Source: an uncultured Prevotellaceae bacterium
Lineage (GTDB): Bacteria; Bacteroidota; Bacteroidia; Bacteroidales; Bacteroidaceae
DNA length: 34,650 nt
Assembly (NCBI GenBank): GCA_902799905.1
Contig: CADCCB010000034.1
Span: 1-34,650, forward strand
Reading direction: 5' to 3'
The translations under genes and the position numbers were made by a program. The notes below the pieces were generated by a model. The model was not told the DNA's origin. It saw only the letters and a list, made by a program, of their open reading frames with translations, and did not search any database. Positions 17,401 through 25,911 of this stretch are shown one piece after another; position 1 is the first letter of the stretch; every line of letters starts with the position of its first letter.

Positions 17401-18939
17401 ATGATGAAACGATTACTATCAGTGGTATCGGCAGCCTGTCTGGTCACAGCCATGCAGGCCGCTTCTATAACAGTCACTATCAGCAATACCCGCCATCAGA
17501 CTATCACTGGCTTCGGTGCTGCCTGCTGTGATGGTGCCATGTGTCCTTATGGCAGTGATACGCAACCTGTGAAACTGCTCTACGGCAAGGAGTCAGTCAT
17601 CGGCTTGAATATCATGCGTATGGAGATTTCGCCAAACTTCAAGGGTAACATAACGACCCCCTGGGATACCCCTTACGATTGGTTTGGCTCTACGCCCAGT
17701 GCCAGGATTGTCAAAGAGCGTGGCGGTATTGTCTTTGGTACCCCTTGGTCGCCTCCAGGTGACTACAAGACCAATGGTATTGCCGGTGGCGGCAACTCCG
17801 AGGAACAGGGCTATAAGCGGGGTGAGTTGCGTAGCGACTGCTATGATGACTTCTTCCCGTGGATCAACACCTTCTTGTCTTATATGCAATTGCAGAATGT
17901 GAATGTCGATGCCGTGTCTGTTCAGAACGAGCCTGACTGGTGGGTCAATTATTCTGGTTGTCTCTATACCCCAGAACAACAGGTTAATCTGGTCAAGAAC
18001 TATGCCCATATCCTCGATCGCAAAAAATTCAAAGGCGTGCGTCTGATCAGTGCCGAGCCTTTGGGTTTTAACCCCAGTTATTCTGATGCGCTGATGAACG
18101 ATCCTACGGCTCGCGAACAGATTGACATCGTGGCAGGTCATATCTATGGCCATCCCGCTCATGGCGATCTAAAGAAGTCTGCCGTGTTGGCCAACAAGTA
18201 CGGCAAGGAAATCTGGATGACAGAACACTCTTCGACCGATCATATCGACCACCTGCCTAACTGGCATGAGCAACTGCTCTTTGCCGAGGAACTCAACGAG
18301 TGTATGACTGCTGGCTGCACGGGCTATATCTATTGGTATATGCGTGCACACTGGGCATTCGTCGGTACGGGCGAGGCCAAATATAATCCGGGCAACACCA
18401 AAAACACATTGCTGCCTCGTGCCTATGTCATGTCGCATTTCTCGAAAAATGTCACCGGTTCCACCCGCTTAGGGCTGACGTCGAGCGTCAAGCAGGCTGG
18501 TGATGCAGGTGCTCCTGTGACAGAAACGGCCTTCGAGGCTTCTGCCTATATTAAGGGCGATTCGCTCATCGTCATGGTCATCGACACAACGAAGAATGCC
18601 CTCGACCTGAAACTTAACTTGCCCTATATGGTGAAGAGCGGCACCCATCTGCTGTCCACTGGTAATGAGCCGGAAAACCGCTGCCAGTTGAGCGACCTCG
18701 ACATCACTACTCCTGTCAACGAAGTTATGGTGCCACTGCCTGCCCGTAGTCTCAATACCTATGTATTTATGATAGACTGGGATGCCACTGGAATTGCTAC
18801 TGTCGAGCAAAAAGAGGCGCGTGGCACTACTCAAACAACCTACTATGATCTGCATGGACGTCGTTTGCAGCAACCCATTCAGGGCTTCTATATCGAAAAA
18901 GGCCCCGAGGGTATCAAAAAACGCTATAATTCCTTGTAA
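17401..18939 (+). CDS. GH30-family glycosidase, probable endo-xylanase
   Basis: The 512-residue product has a Sec signal peptide (about residues 1-20, cleavage MQA/A) and no lipobox. The TIM-barrel and side beta-domain of GH30 are recognisable. TITGFGAACC opens strand 1. VDAVSVQNEPDWWV contains the acid/base Glu177. WMTEHSS contains the nucleophile Glu275. YWYMRAHWAF follows, with Arg315 in the loop where subfamily-8 glucuronoxylanases carry an Arg-Arg pair for the uronic acid branch. Only one Arg is kept here, so glucuronate dependence is doubtful. The wording YVMSHFSKNV and the C-terminal beta-strands also fit GH30. The protein ends in a short tail (YYDLHGRRLQQPIQGFYI) like those on the other secreted proteins of the locus. 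The annotated start MMK is supported by the signal peptide; the second Met is equally possible. Endo-xylanase activity is inferred from family. Confidence 0.9.
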   Translation: MMKRLLSVVSAACLVTAMQAASITVTISNTRHQTITGFGAACCDGAMCPYGSDTQPVKLLYGKESVIGLNIMRMEISPNFKGNITTPWDTPYDWFGSTPSARIVKERGGIVFGTPWSPPGDYKTNGIAGGGNSEEQGYKRGELRSDCYDDFFPWINTFLSYMQLQNVNVDAVSVQNEPDWWVNYSGCLYTPEQQVNLVKNYAHILDRKKFKGVRLISAEPLGFNPSYSDALMNDPTAREQIDIVAGHIYGHPAHGDLKKSAVLANKYGKEIWMTEHSSTDHIDHLPNWHEQLLFAEELNECMTAGCTGYIYWYMRAHWAFVGTGEAKYNPGNTKNTLLPRAYVMSHFSKNVTGSTRLGLTSSVKQAGDAGAPVTETAFEASAYIKGDSLIVMVIDTTKNALDLKLNLPYMVKSGTHLLSTGNEPENRCQLSDLDITTPVNEVMVPLPARSLNTYVFMIDWDATGIATVEQKEARGTTQTTYYDLHGRRLQQPIQGFYIEKGPEGIKKRYNSL

Positions 18940-18993
18940 ATTTGATTCATTTTCACGGTAAATGTGAAATCTAAAGGTAAAGAAACAAATAAT

Positions 18994-19025
18994 AAAGCCC
19001 GTTTCATCGTAAAGTCTTATTTTTG
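18994..19025 (+). promoter_or_regulatory. Promoter copy 1 (before the candidate small RNA)
   Basis: AAAGC at 18994-18998, 19 bases, then TATTTTTG at 19018-19025 followed by CATCGTGATTTTG. Upstream lies AACAAATAATAAAGCCC. The block is nearly repeated at 19353-19384. No coding sequence follows before the terminator at 19161-19203. Confidence 0.5.
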
Positions 19026-19029
19026 CATC

Positions 19030-19203
19030 GTGATTTTGGACAAGAACTAGATTGTTAGTAATAAAAGTAGTTTGTAGTAGTTTCCTTCGTAAGAAAGGTA
19101 AATAGTTAGTAGTTGATTTTATTTTTTGTAGTAGAGTTAGTTATAGTACAAAATTCTATGGAGCGACCACCCGTATGTGAAATATAGGTGGCCGTTCTTT
19201 TTT
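19030..19203 (+). ncRNA. Candidate ~170-nt small RNA
   Basis: It is bounded by a promoter-like block ending at 19025 and an intrinsic terminator at 19161-19203. No start codon with a meaningful reading frame lies between. The body is rich in TAGTAG/TTAGTAG repeats and has a small hairpin around TTCCTTCGTAAGAAAGG. It lies on the same strand as its neighbours, between the GH30 gene and a gene with its own copy of the promoter. It could be an independent PUL small RNA or a 3'-processed or attenuated leader. No known RNA family is recognised. The 510-base gap 18940-19449 holds only this candidate and the two promoters. Confidence 0.4.
19161..19203 (+). terminator. Intrinsic terminator
   Basis: GAGCGACCACC (19161-19171) pairs with GGTGGCCGTTC (19187-19197) in an 11-bp stem with one A/C mismatch and one G/U pair. 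It is followed at once by TTTTTT (19198-19203). It separates the small-RNA candidate from the next promoter. Confidence 0.7.
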
Positions 19204-19352
19204 GGACAAATTATTTGCAGATTCCTTTTTGTTTTGTAACTTGTAGGAAATAAAATGCTGACTGTAGAATAATGCCTGTTGTGTCAAATTTTGCGGTAAA
19301 AAGCCCAAAAATACGGTTTGTAACGAAAACGAAATGTTATGAAACAAACAAT

Positions 19353-19384
19353 AAAGCCCTTTTGCGCAAAGGATTTTATCTTTG
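19353..19384 (+). promoter_or_regulatory. Promoter copy 2 (for the 1279-residue protein)
   Basis: AAAGC at 19353-19357, 19 bases, then TATCTTTG at 19377-19384 followed by CACCGTGATTTTG. Upstream lies AACAAACAATAAAGCCC. Very similar to the block at 18994-19025. The predicted start near 19389 gives a leader of about 60 nt before the ATG at 19450. Confidence 0.55.
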
Positions 19385-19449
19385 CACCGTGATTTTGTGG
19401 AATCAACGATTTATTAATCAATATTATTAAATTATTAACTAAAAACATT

Positions 19450-22400
19450 ATGCACATGAGAAGAATTTTCCGCATGTATGTTGCTCTGGCATTGGTAATG
19501 CTGGGCGCAATGAACGTGAGTGCACAAGACCGTATTCCATTTGATGCGGAGCATTTTACGTTTAACGACTACACAGGGTGGGACAATGACGCCGTTGAGA
19601 TAGGTCCCAATGGCGGTTCAAACTTCCTGCTGAACGAGGCTAGTGGCTGCCCCATTGGCGACACTAACTGTAATGCTTGGGTAAATCTTAGTGGTTACTC
19701 TAAGATGTATATCAAGATGGCCGGATGTGATGGTGATGGTGCACTCAATGGTTCCAATCCTCGTATCTTCATCAATCGCACGGTCGATAATGGCCAGTTT
19801 AATGCCGACAGGAGCCAGGCAAAGTGCCTTGTCATTCCTAATGCAGGAACATGGGCTGAGACATACTATACCAAGGAGGACGATGATACGTATGTCATTG
19901 ATTTGGCTAAGATTGCCAAAGACTTCGGCTTCGTTCACTTCCACTCCATCAAGGGGTCGGCTTGGAATACTAAGGCTATTGTGTATAACATTGAGGTGGA
20001 GAAGGGTGCTGCTGTAGGCTGGACAAGTCTGGTCAACAATGGTAGTTTAGAGGGTAGCGATGTGTCGAACTACTTCGTTTCTCTCGATGCCACCAATAAT
20101 GAAGGCTATCAGCCTGCTGAAATTACCGATGGCGCCGGAGTTGATGGCAGCCGTGGTATCATGGTTACCTCACTGGATAATCCTAAGGAGTCGTGGGCTA
20201 CCCAGTTCTTTATCCGTCTGAATGAGCCTTTGGCTGAAGGCACGCCTTGGCGTATCTCCTTCGACATGAAGGCCGACCACACCGCTGCATGGGGTGGTGG
20301 TATCCACAAAGAGCCTCGTAACTGGATGGGAGGTGCTCTGTTCCCTGCAACACCTGACTTCACCACAGAGTTCTATACTTATACTGCAGAAGGTACTATA
20401 AGTGCTGATCAGGCTGGTATGCAGAGCATCGCTTTCGACTTGAACAATGACACACAGGCCAATAACTATTATTTCGATAACATCAAGTTCGAAGTTTACA
20501 AGTATGGTACGATTGTTGGCTTCTCTCAAGACATCTTGCTGGTTGATTTCGGCTTTGAAACGAATTTGGCTGAACTGGTAAAGAAGTCGGGTAAGACACG
20601 TTTGATATTCCCTTCAGACTGCGCTGCCGTCAAGGTGAATGGTACGAATGTTGAACTTTATTCTATTGAGGCTTATGCTGATGGTCGTTTCTATATCTTT
20701 ACGGTGGAACCCATTGAAGAGACTGACGAGGTGCTTGTTTCGTTTACAAACCCCACTGACCCCAACTTCCATTTGCTTTACACTTCAGAATCTGTAAAAG
20801 GACAGACCGTCAAGGACTTTGCTGATCTTGAGGCTACCTATGATTCAGAGGTAGAGGCTGATGATGCTTATCCTTATATTATGGCTACGCCTATTCTGGT
20901 TGCTGCCAATCCTGAGGATGGCTCGTTCAACTTGCCCAACAGCATTAAGGAGTTCAAACTGACCTTCGATAAGAATGTAGATTGCGCAGCCCTTGTCGCA
21001 ACGCTCAATGGTGAGGCTTTGGACATCACGCCTAACACCAACTTCGCGACAGAGTTTACTTTGACCCGTAAGGGCACCAATGATCTTGCTACAGGAGCCT
21101 ATACCATTAATGTGACAAAGATTTATCCGGAAATTAGACTTGCCGATGAGGTCTTCGGTGACACCACCTATACGTTCAACGTGGGTAAGGTTGAACTGGA
21201 TCCTACGGATGTAGAGGAAACTGTGATGACTGATGACTTCGCAGCAAGTGGTGCTTCATGGATTGTGAATGCTGATGCAGGTGGTATGCAGGATGCCAAC
21301 TCTGGTGCTGGTTGCCGTCTGATGCATGGCCGGAATACGGCGTTTGTTCCCGACCTGCTCTATTTGTGTCAGCGCGGTACGCCTGCTGAACAGGGTGGTG
21401 TTGCCCTGTATGGCACGAAGGATGATGCTAAGTTGACCCTGAAAGCAAAGAATTATCATCTGACGCTCGGTGCTAGCCAGTGGGACCGTGACGATGCCCG
21501 TACTCTGAGAGTGCAGGTGCTCCCTGAGAATGCAGTCGACTTCACTAATGGTGCCATTCTCGATGAAAGCCAGATCTTGGCTGAAGACTTCAAAGCTATT
21601 GAGCCTAAGTTGGAGTCTGGTAAGGCTGTTCGTTTCGATCTCTTGATTCCCGTGAAGGTAGAGGGCAACTATATCATCCGTCTCGTTCCTGGAAATGCTG
21701 CCGGTCAGCCCAACGGATTTGCCGATGGTTGTGCTATTGGCGACATCAAGGTTCAGTATTTGCCCAATACTCCTGGTGCAGAATGGATCCGTCTGCTTGA
21801 TGCAGCACTGAAAGATGCTATTGCTATGCGCGACAAGTTTGCTGGTGAGCGCTATGAAGGTGAGACTCAGACCGCTCAGAGTACAGCCATTGAGAAGTAT
21901 CAGATTGAGAAAGAGAATTATACCAATCCTACTGCTTATCAGAATGCCGCTGATGATTTGAAGGCTTTGACTGCTGCTTTGGAAGCCTTTGCTAATCAGT
22001 GCAATAAGTATGATGAACTGATTAAGAAGGGTGTCGATGTCATTCGTCAGACTTCTGCCGAAGAGGATAACGGCAAACCCAACCAGAAGCGTAAGTTCAT
22101 GGGAACAGAGTTGTTCGCTCAACTGACTGATGTCGTTGCCAAGTATCATGGCTCTTCTGAGTGGAAGGATGTGGCTAACCATGAAGGTGAGGATCCCGAG
22201 AATCCAGTTGAGGCACAGTGGCAGTTGTTCTATGAGTATGATGTGCTGAAGGACGCAACGGCTCTGGAGACTGCAATCTCTGAACTGGATAACATCGTCA
22301 ATGAGACTTCGAAGTTGTTCACCGTTGGCAAGCCGAGCATGACAACTACAGGTGTTGCAGCACTGGTTGAGCGTCAGCGTCTGGGTGCAGAAGCACTGAA

Positions 22401-23289
22401 GTCATTAGGTGTTGCTGAAGATGACGAACTTGTGGTCAGCGCCTTGAATGCTTTGACTGATGACGATGCCTTGTCCGAGAGACTGAAGATTCGTTTGACT
22501 GGGATTATCTACGGTCAGTTGCAGGATCCTGACAACAAGTTGTTTGAGGGTGTCACGAATGATCAACTGGAAGTGATTACTCCTACCTATGACATGACTG
22601 CATTTGTGAAGAATCCGAACGCCTATGCACTGGCTTATTCAAGCGAGATCCCCGGTTGGGAGAAGATTACGGGTAACGCTAAGTCGTGGAGCAGTTGGGA
22701 TGGCAATGTTTCTCACAACGATCAGACTCCTTATATCGAGGATTGCGCATTGCATCCAGGTTGGCACGCTGTTGCCAGTGTCGAGCAGACCATTAGCGAC
22801 CTGCCTGCAGGTGTCTATACTATCCAGTTCCGTGCTAATGACAATAGCGCAACCTCTGACGGTACTTACGCTTATGTGAAGACTACAGAGACACCTGCTG
22901 TTGAGGATGGCGCAGAGTTTGACAAGGATCTCAATCTGGCTGGTTATGCTGATGTCAACAACTCTGGATGGGATCGTGAAATCACCAATATCACTGTTAC
23001 TGATGGCATTCTTACCCTCGGCTTTGCATGGGGTCCTGAATCTCAGGCCTTCTTCGATGAGGTTCACATCTTGCTGACAGGTCCTGCTGATGTTGACTAC
23101 AAGCAGCGTAATAAAGAGCACGAAGATACCGGCGTTGAGGCCCTCGCGGCTCAGCCTGCCAATGCTTGTGCTATCGAACTCTATACTTTGGATGGTCGTC
23201 GCATCTCGAACGCTCGTCAGGGCATCGTAATCGTGAAGAAGATCATGAACGACGGTACTGTTCGTACTGAAAAGGTTATTCGCAAATAA
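19450..23289 (+). CDS. Large secreted multidomain, probably glycan-binding protein
   Basis: The 1279-residue product has a Sec signal peptide (cleavage VSA/Q, about residue 25) and no lipobox; the ATG at 19450 and the Met two codons later are both possible starts. Visible parts: a beta-rich N-terminal domain (27-180); a module like the CBM4/9/22 group (about 190-350, ending NNYYFDNIKFEV); a linking beta domain (350-470); a bacterial Ig-like domain of the SbsA type (about 475-580, IMATPILVAANPEDGSF to TTYTFNVGK); another beta-sandwich (590-772); a long helical region (about 777-1035) with coiled-coil-like repeats; a C-terminal beta-sandwich (about 1060-1217); and a tail LYTLDGRRISNARQGIVIV. 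No glycosidase active site is recognised. Its own promoter, its place among xylan-active enzymes and its CBM-like modules suggest a secreted or surface-attached glycan-binding scaffold. That role is inference; an unknown catalytic domain cannot be excluded. Confidence 0.8.
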   Translation: MHMRRIFRMYVALALVMLGAMNVSAQDRIPFDAEHFTFNDYTGWDNDAVEIGPNGGSNFLLNEASGCPIGDTNCNAWVNLSGYSKMYIKMAGCDGDGALNGSNPRIFINRTVDNGQFNADRSQAKCLVIPNAGTWAETYYTKEDDDTYVIDLAKIAKDFGFVHFHSIKGSAWNTKAIVYNIEVEKGAAVGWTSLVNNGSLEGSDVSNYFVSLDATNNEGYQPAEITDGAGVDGSRGIMVTSLDNPKESWATQFFIRLNEPLAEGTPWRISFDMKADHTAAWGGGIHKEPRNWMGGALFPATPDFTTEFYTYTAEGTISADQAGMQSIAFDLNNDTQANNYYFDNIKFEVYKYGTIVGFSQDILLVDFGFETNLAELVKKSGKTRLIFPSDCAAVKVNGTNVELYSIEAYADGRFYIFTVEPIEETDEVLVSFTNPTDPNFHLLYTSESVKGQTVKDFADLEATYDSEVEADDAYPYIMATPILVAANPEDGSFNLPNSIKEFKLTFDKNVDCAALVATLNGEALDITPNTNFATEFTLTRKGTNDLATGAYTINVTKIYPEIRLADEVFGDTTYTFNVGKVELDPTDVEETVMTDDFAASGASWIVNADAGGMQDANSGAGCRLMHGRNTAFVPDLLYLCQRGTPAEQGGVALYGTKDDAKLTLKAKNYHLTLGASQWDRDDARTLRVQVLPENAVDFTNGAILDESQILAEDFKAIEPKLESGKAVRFDLLIPVKVEGNYIIRLVPGNAAGQPNGFADGCAIGDIKVQYLPNTPGAEWIRLLDAALKDAIAMRDKFAGERYEGETQTAQSTAIEKYQIEKENYTNPTAYQNAADDLKALTAALEAFANQCNKYDELIKKGVDVIRQTSAEEDNGKPNQKRKFMGTELFAQLTDVVAKYHGSSEWKDVANHEGEDPENPVEAQWQLFYEYDVLKDATALETAISELDNIVNETSKLFTVGKPSMTTTGVAALVERQRLGAEALKSLGVAEDDELVVSALNALTDDDALSERLKIRLTGIIYGQLQDPDNKLFEGVTNDQLEVITPTYDMTAFVKNPNAYALAYSSEIPGWEKITGNAKSWSSWDGNVSHNDQTPYIEDCALHPGWHAVASVEQTISDLPAGVYTIQFRANDNSATSDGTYAYVKTTETPAVEDGAEFDKDLNLAGYADVNNSGWDREITNITVTDGILTLGFAWGPESQAFFDEVHILLTGPADVDYKQRNKEHEDTGVEALAAQPANACAIELYTLDGRRISNARQGIVIVKKIMNDGTVRTEKVIRK

Positions 23290-23312
23290 TCTCATATCAT
23301 CTATATAGGATT

Positions 23313-23350
23313 GTGGGCAAATGTGCTGCAAGGCATGTTTGCCCGCTTTC
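23313..23350 (+). terminator. Hairpin terminator after the 1279-residue protein
   Basis: GGGCAAATGTGC (23315-23326) pairs with GCATGTTTGCCC (23333-23344) around the loop TGCAAG, extended by GT/GC at the base. The tract after it is short (GCTTTC), so termination may be partial. Confidence 0.55.
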
Positions 23351-23354
23351 ATAA

Positions 23355-23582
23355 AAAACAAAAGACAATGAAGAAGTCCGCACTTTCTATTATAGCCTAG
23401 ATGGTCAGCCGTAGCCCCAGATAGGCACAGCCGACTATAAGATGCGCTTTGACTATCGCCACTTCTTCATGGGTATGAAGTTTGCCGTCTTCAACTATGC
23501 CACCAAGCGGTCAGGCGGTTTTGTCTATATGGGCCGCTTTGACTACTGGAATAAAGACAAGATTTATGAGCAGAATTCTTAG
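23355..23582 (+). pseudogene. Collapsed GH43 gene: C-terminal remnant with an amber codon
   Basis: One frame from 23355 to a TAG at 23580-23582 reads EEVRTFYYSLDGQP, an amber stop at 23412-23414, then PQIGTADYKMRFDYRHFFMG, FAVFNYATKRSGGFVYM and GRFDYW. This is the ending typical of Bacteroidota GH43 beta-xylosidases/arabinofuranosidases, including the (D)YKMR(F/Y)DYR and F(A)xFNYATK segments of the C-terminal sandwich. The amber sits where relatives usually have Trp (TGG to TAG). In another frame an ATG at 23368 reads MKKSALSIIA, the start of a signal peptide, and then stops. So a secreted GH43 gene may have lost nearly all of its body, with the joint near TTTCTATTATAGC, leaving its start and its last ~65 codons. 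The remnant overlaps the first codons of the CotH gene. Not functional. Confidence 0.7.
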
Positions 23583-25887
23583 AACTATCAGTGTACTCCT
23601 GATGATGGCTATGACAGCCGTCAGTCAGGCTCAGGTGTTGCAGTTCAGTCAGCCTCACGGCTTCTACGACCAGCAGTTCACGCTGGCCATCACTGCCGAT
23701 GGGCTGCCTGACAACGCTACCATCTATTACACCCTTGATGGCAGCGAGCCTTCGCAGCAGAGCATGGCCTATGTGAATCCTATCGTGGTGAAGGGTAACA
23801 CCATCCTGCGAGCCGCTGCTGCCGACGCGAAGGGGTTCATCACACCCATCACGACGGCCACCTATCTCTTTGTCAACGATGTGCTCAGTCAGAGCAACAC
23901 GCCAGCGGGTTATCCTGGCACATGGGGCAAGTACACCGATATCAGCGGTACGGCCAAGGCTGACTATGAGATGGATCCTGAGATGACCGCCGACAAGACG
24001 TTGCGTCCTAAGATCATTGAGGGGCTGAAGTCGCTGCCTGTGCTAAGCATCGTCACTGACAAGGATTATCTGTTCAGTCACGAGAACGACCCTGACCGAG
24101 GCGGTATCTATATCTTCACGGGGCCTCCTGTGGGCGATGATACTGGTCACGGCTGGACACGGCCCACCAGTATTGAGATGTTCACCCCGACGAGTCATTC
24201 AATAGATTTCTCCACAACCTGTGGCCTTCGTCTGCATGGCGGGCATGGCCGGCTGGCTGAGAAGAACCCCAAGCATTCGTTCCGTCTGGTCTTCAAGGAG
24301 CAGTATGGCCCGAAGAGCCTGAAATATCCACTCTATGGCGAGAACGAACCCAAGAAATTCGACCAACTGGTGCTGCGCTGCCACTTCGGCAATGCTTGGC
24401 AGCATTGGAATGAGGGCAATCGCCAGAAGGCACAGTACACCCGTGACGTATGGGCTCGGCGGATGCAGCGCAAGATGGGACATACCAGCGTCAATGCTCT
24501 CTATGTGAATCTCTTTATCAATGGCATGTACTGGGGACTGTATAATCTGGCAGAGCGTGTGGACGATCAGTTCGGCAAAGACCATATAGGCGGAGAAAAG
24601 ACCGACATCGACGTGGTGAAGATCGAAGAGTCGGGCGGTAACCATCTGGAGGCCAGCGAAGGCGATATGGCGGCATGGGAAGAGATGGTAGCGACAACGG
24701 CCAATGCCGCAGATGAGGCATCATACGCCAAACTCGACACCCTGCTTGATATCGACGCTTTCATCGATTATATGCTCATCAACCAGTATGGTGGCAATAC
24801 CGATTGGGACCATCACAACTGGTATGCTATCCGGCGACGTGGCGCAGACAGTGAGGGCTTCCGCTTCCTCTGCTGGGACAGCGAAATTATCTTTGAGAAT
24901 CTCAGCGAGAATGTGCTTAGCAAGAATAATGGACAGACTTTTCCAACGGGCATTTTCCATAATCTGATGAGCAACCAGCAGTTTGCTCGTCGCTATGTGA
25001 AACGTGCCAAGCAGGTGCTTGCCGATGACGGTCTGCTCGGACAACAGTCGGTGGTCGGCGTCTGGGACAGTCTCTATCATACCATCGAAAAGGCCATCTA
25101 TGCCGAGGCAGCCCGCTGGGGCGACTATCGTCGTGACGTGCATCGCTGGCAGTCGGCTGGACAACTTTATACCGTTGACGAACACTATATGGCTGAGCGT
25201 AACCGGCTGCTAACACAGTATTTTCCCTATCGAACAGGTATCGTGCTCGACAATATTCTCGCTTTCGCACCGATTGATGACTTCGAGGCTCCGGAAGACT
25301 GGGTTCCGCTGAAGGCGACCATGTTCCACCAATGGAACGGGACGAATGCTAACGCCCAGGTCATCAACGATAATCCTGGCGCAGAACTGAACTTCAATCG
25401 GAGTGTGGGTAGCGGTGGTGTCGTTGCCGGCTTCAGCAGCGTGGGCTACAACCTCTATGCTGATATCAGCCAATACGACCGACTGGTGCTCCGTGGCACT
25501 GGCGGCGAACTGCGTATCCTGGCCAACCGCCAGACCGACCACGGCGAGTATAAGCAGATAGTCGTTTCGTTCAACGAGTGGGATCCATACTGGGATCAAA
25601 CACTGCAGGCCATTGTCCTGCCGTTGGCTGATCTGCGTACTGCCAAGACCAACCAAAATAAGGCGCGTGTGGATAATATCACCCATCTGAATGCCATGAA
25701 GGTTCAGAATGGCAATGTCACTCTGCGTGGGGCATGGCTTGTCCCTGCCGTCGATACTGCTGTCGGCACTATCCGCAAACTGTCTGTTGATGATGGTCAG
25801 TACTATAACCTGAATGGTCAGAAGGTGGCATACCCTGTACGTGGTGGCGTCTATATCTGCAATGGCCGCAAGGTGGTGGTGAAGTAA
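23566..25887 (+). CDS. CotH-family (atypical kinase-like) secreted protein with chitobiase-like N-terminal domain
   Basis: The frame is open further upstream, but the ATG at 23566 is chosen because it begins a good signal peptide (MSRILRTISVLLMMAM, cleavage SQA/Q, residue 22); the upstream codons overlap the GH43 remnant. This gives 773 residues. Residues 24-110 form a chitobiase/beta-hexosaminidase C-terminal-like sandwich (ATIYYTLDGSEPSQQS, ILRAAAADAKGF). The CotH domain spans about 160-480, with LRLHGGHGR, PKHSFRLVFKEQYG, YVNLFINGMYWGLYNLAERVD and LCWDSEIIFE (Asp438, the probable metal-binding Asp). A beta-rich domain follows (about 560-735), then a tail YYNLNGQKVAYPVRGGVYI. CotH proteins in spores are protein kinases; in PULs the role is unproven. 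It precedes the CE1-type esterase by 24 bases and probably shares its transcript. Confidence 0.85.
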   Translation: MSRILRTISVLLMMAMTAVSQAQVLQFSQPHGFYDQQFTLAITADGLPDNATIYYTLDGSEPSQQSMAYVNPIVVKGNTILRAAAADAKGFITPITTATYLFVNDVLSQSNTPAGYPGTWGKYTDISGTAKADYEMDPEMTADKTLRPKIIEGLKSLPVLSIVTDKDYLFSHENDPDRGGIYIFTGPPVGDDTGHGWTRPTSIEMFTPTSHSIDFSTTCGLRLHGGHGRLAEKNPKHSFRLVFKEQYGPKSLKYPLYGENEPKKFDQLVLRCHFGNAWQHWNEGNRQKAQYTRDVWARRMQRKMGHTSVNALYVNLFINGMYWGLYNLAERVDDQFGKDHIGGEKTDIDVVKIEESGGNHLEASEGDMAAWEEMVATTANAADEASYAKLDTLLDIDAFIDYMLINQYGGNTDWDHHNWYAIRRRGADSEGFRFLCWDSEIIFENLSENVLSKNNGQTFPTGIFHNLMSNQQFARRYVKRAKQVLADDGLLGQQSVVGVWDSLYHTIEKAIYAEAARWGDYRRDVHRWQSAGQLYTVDEHYMAERNRLLTQYFPYRTGIVLDNILAFAPIDDFEAPEDWVPLKATMFHQWNGTNANAQVINDNPGAELNFNRSVGSGGVVAGFSSVGYNLYADISQYDRLVLRGTGGELRILANRQTDHGEYKQIVVSFNEWDPYWDQTLQAIVLPLADLRTAKTNQNKARVDNITHLNAMKVQNGNVTLRGAWLVPAVDTAVGTIRKLSVDDGQYYNLNGQKVAYPVRGGVYICNGRKVVVK

Positions 25888-25889
25888 TT

Positions 25890-25908
25890 AATTGATAATT
25901 AATAATTG
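25890..25908. repeat. AATTGATAATT intergenic repeat
   Basis: AATTGATAATTAATAATTG fills the gap between the CotH and CE1 genes, three bases before the CE1 ATG. It is the same unit as at 10601-10618. Confidence 0.65.
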
Positions 25909-25911
25909 AAA

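Noticed and set aside
17331-17531. 66-codon plus-strand frame overlapping the GH30 start
   Set aside because: Out of frame with the GH30 protein, begins in the palindromic repeat and has no domain.
18940-18990. Weak hairpin TTTCAC/GTGAAA after GH30 as a terminator
   Set aside because: Only a 6-bp A/T-rich stem and no U-tract.
23482-23565. Upstream extension of the CotH gene to the ATG at 23482
   Set aside because: The extra 28 residues (MPSSTMPPSG...) are not a signal peptide and arise from reading the GH43 remnant out of frame; the Met at 23566 starts a clear signal peptide.
25906-25911. TTG start for the CE1-type esterase
   Set aside because: The ATG two codons later gives an equally good signal peptide, and the TTG lies inside the AATTGATAATT repeat.
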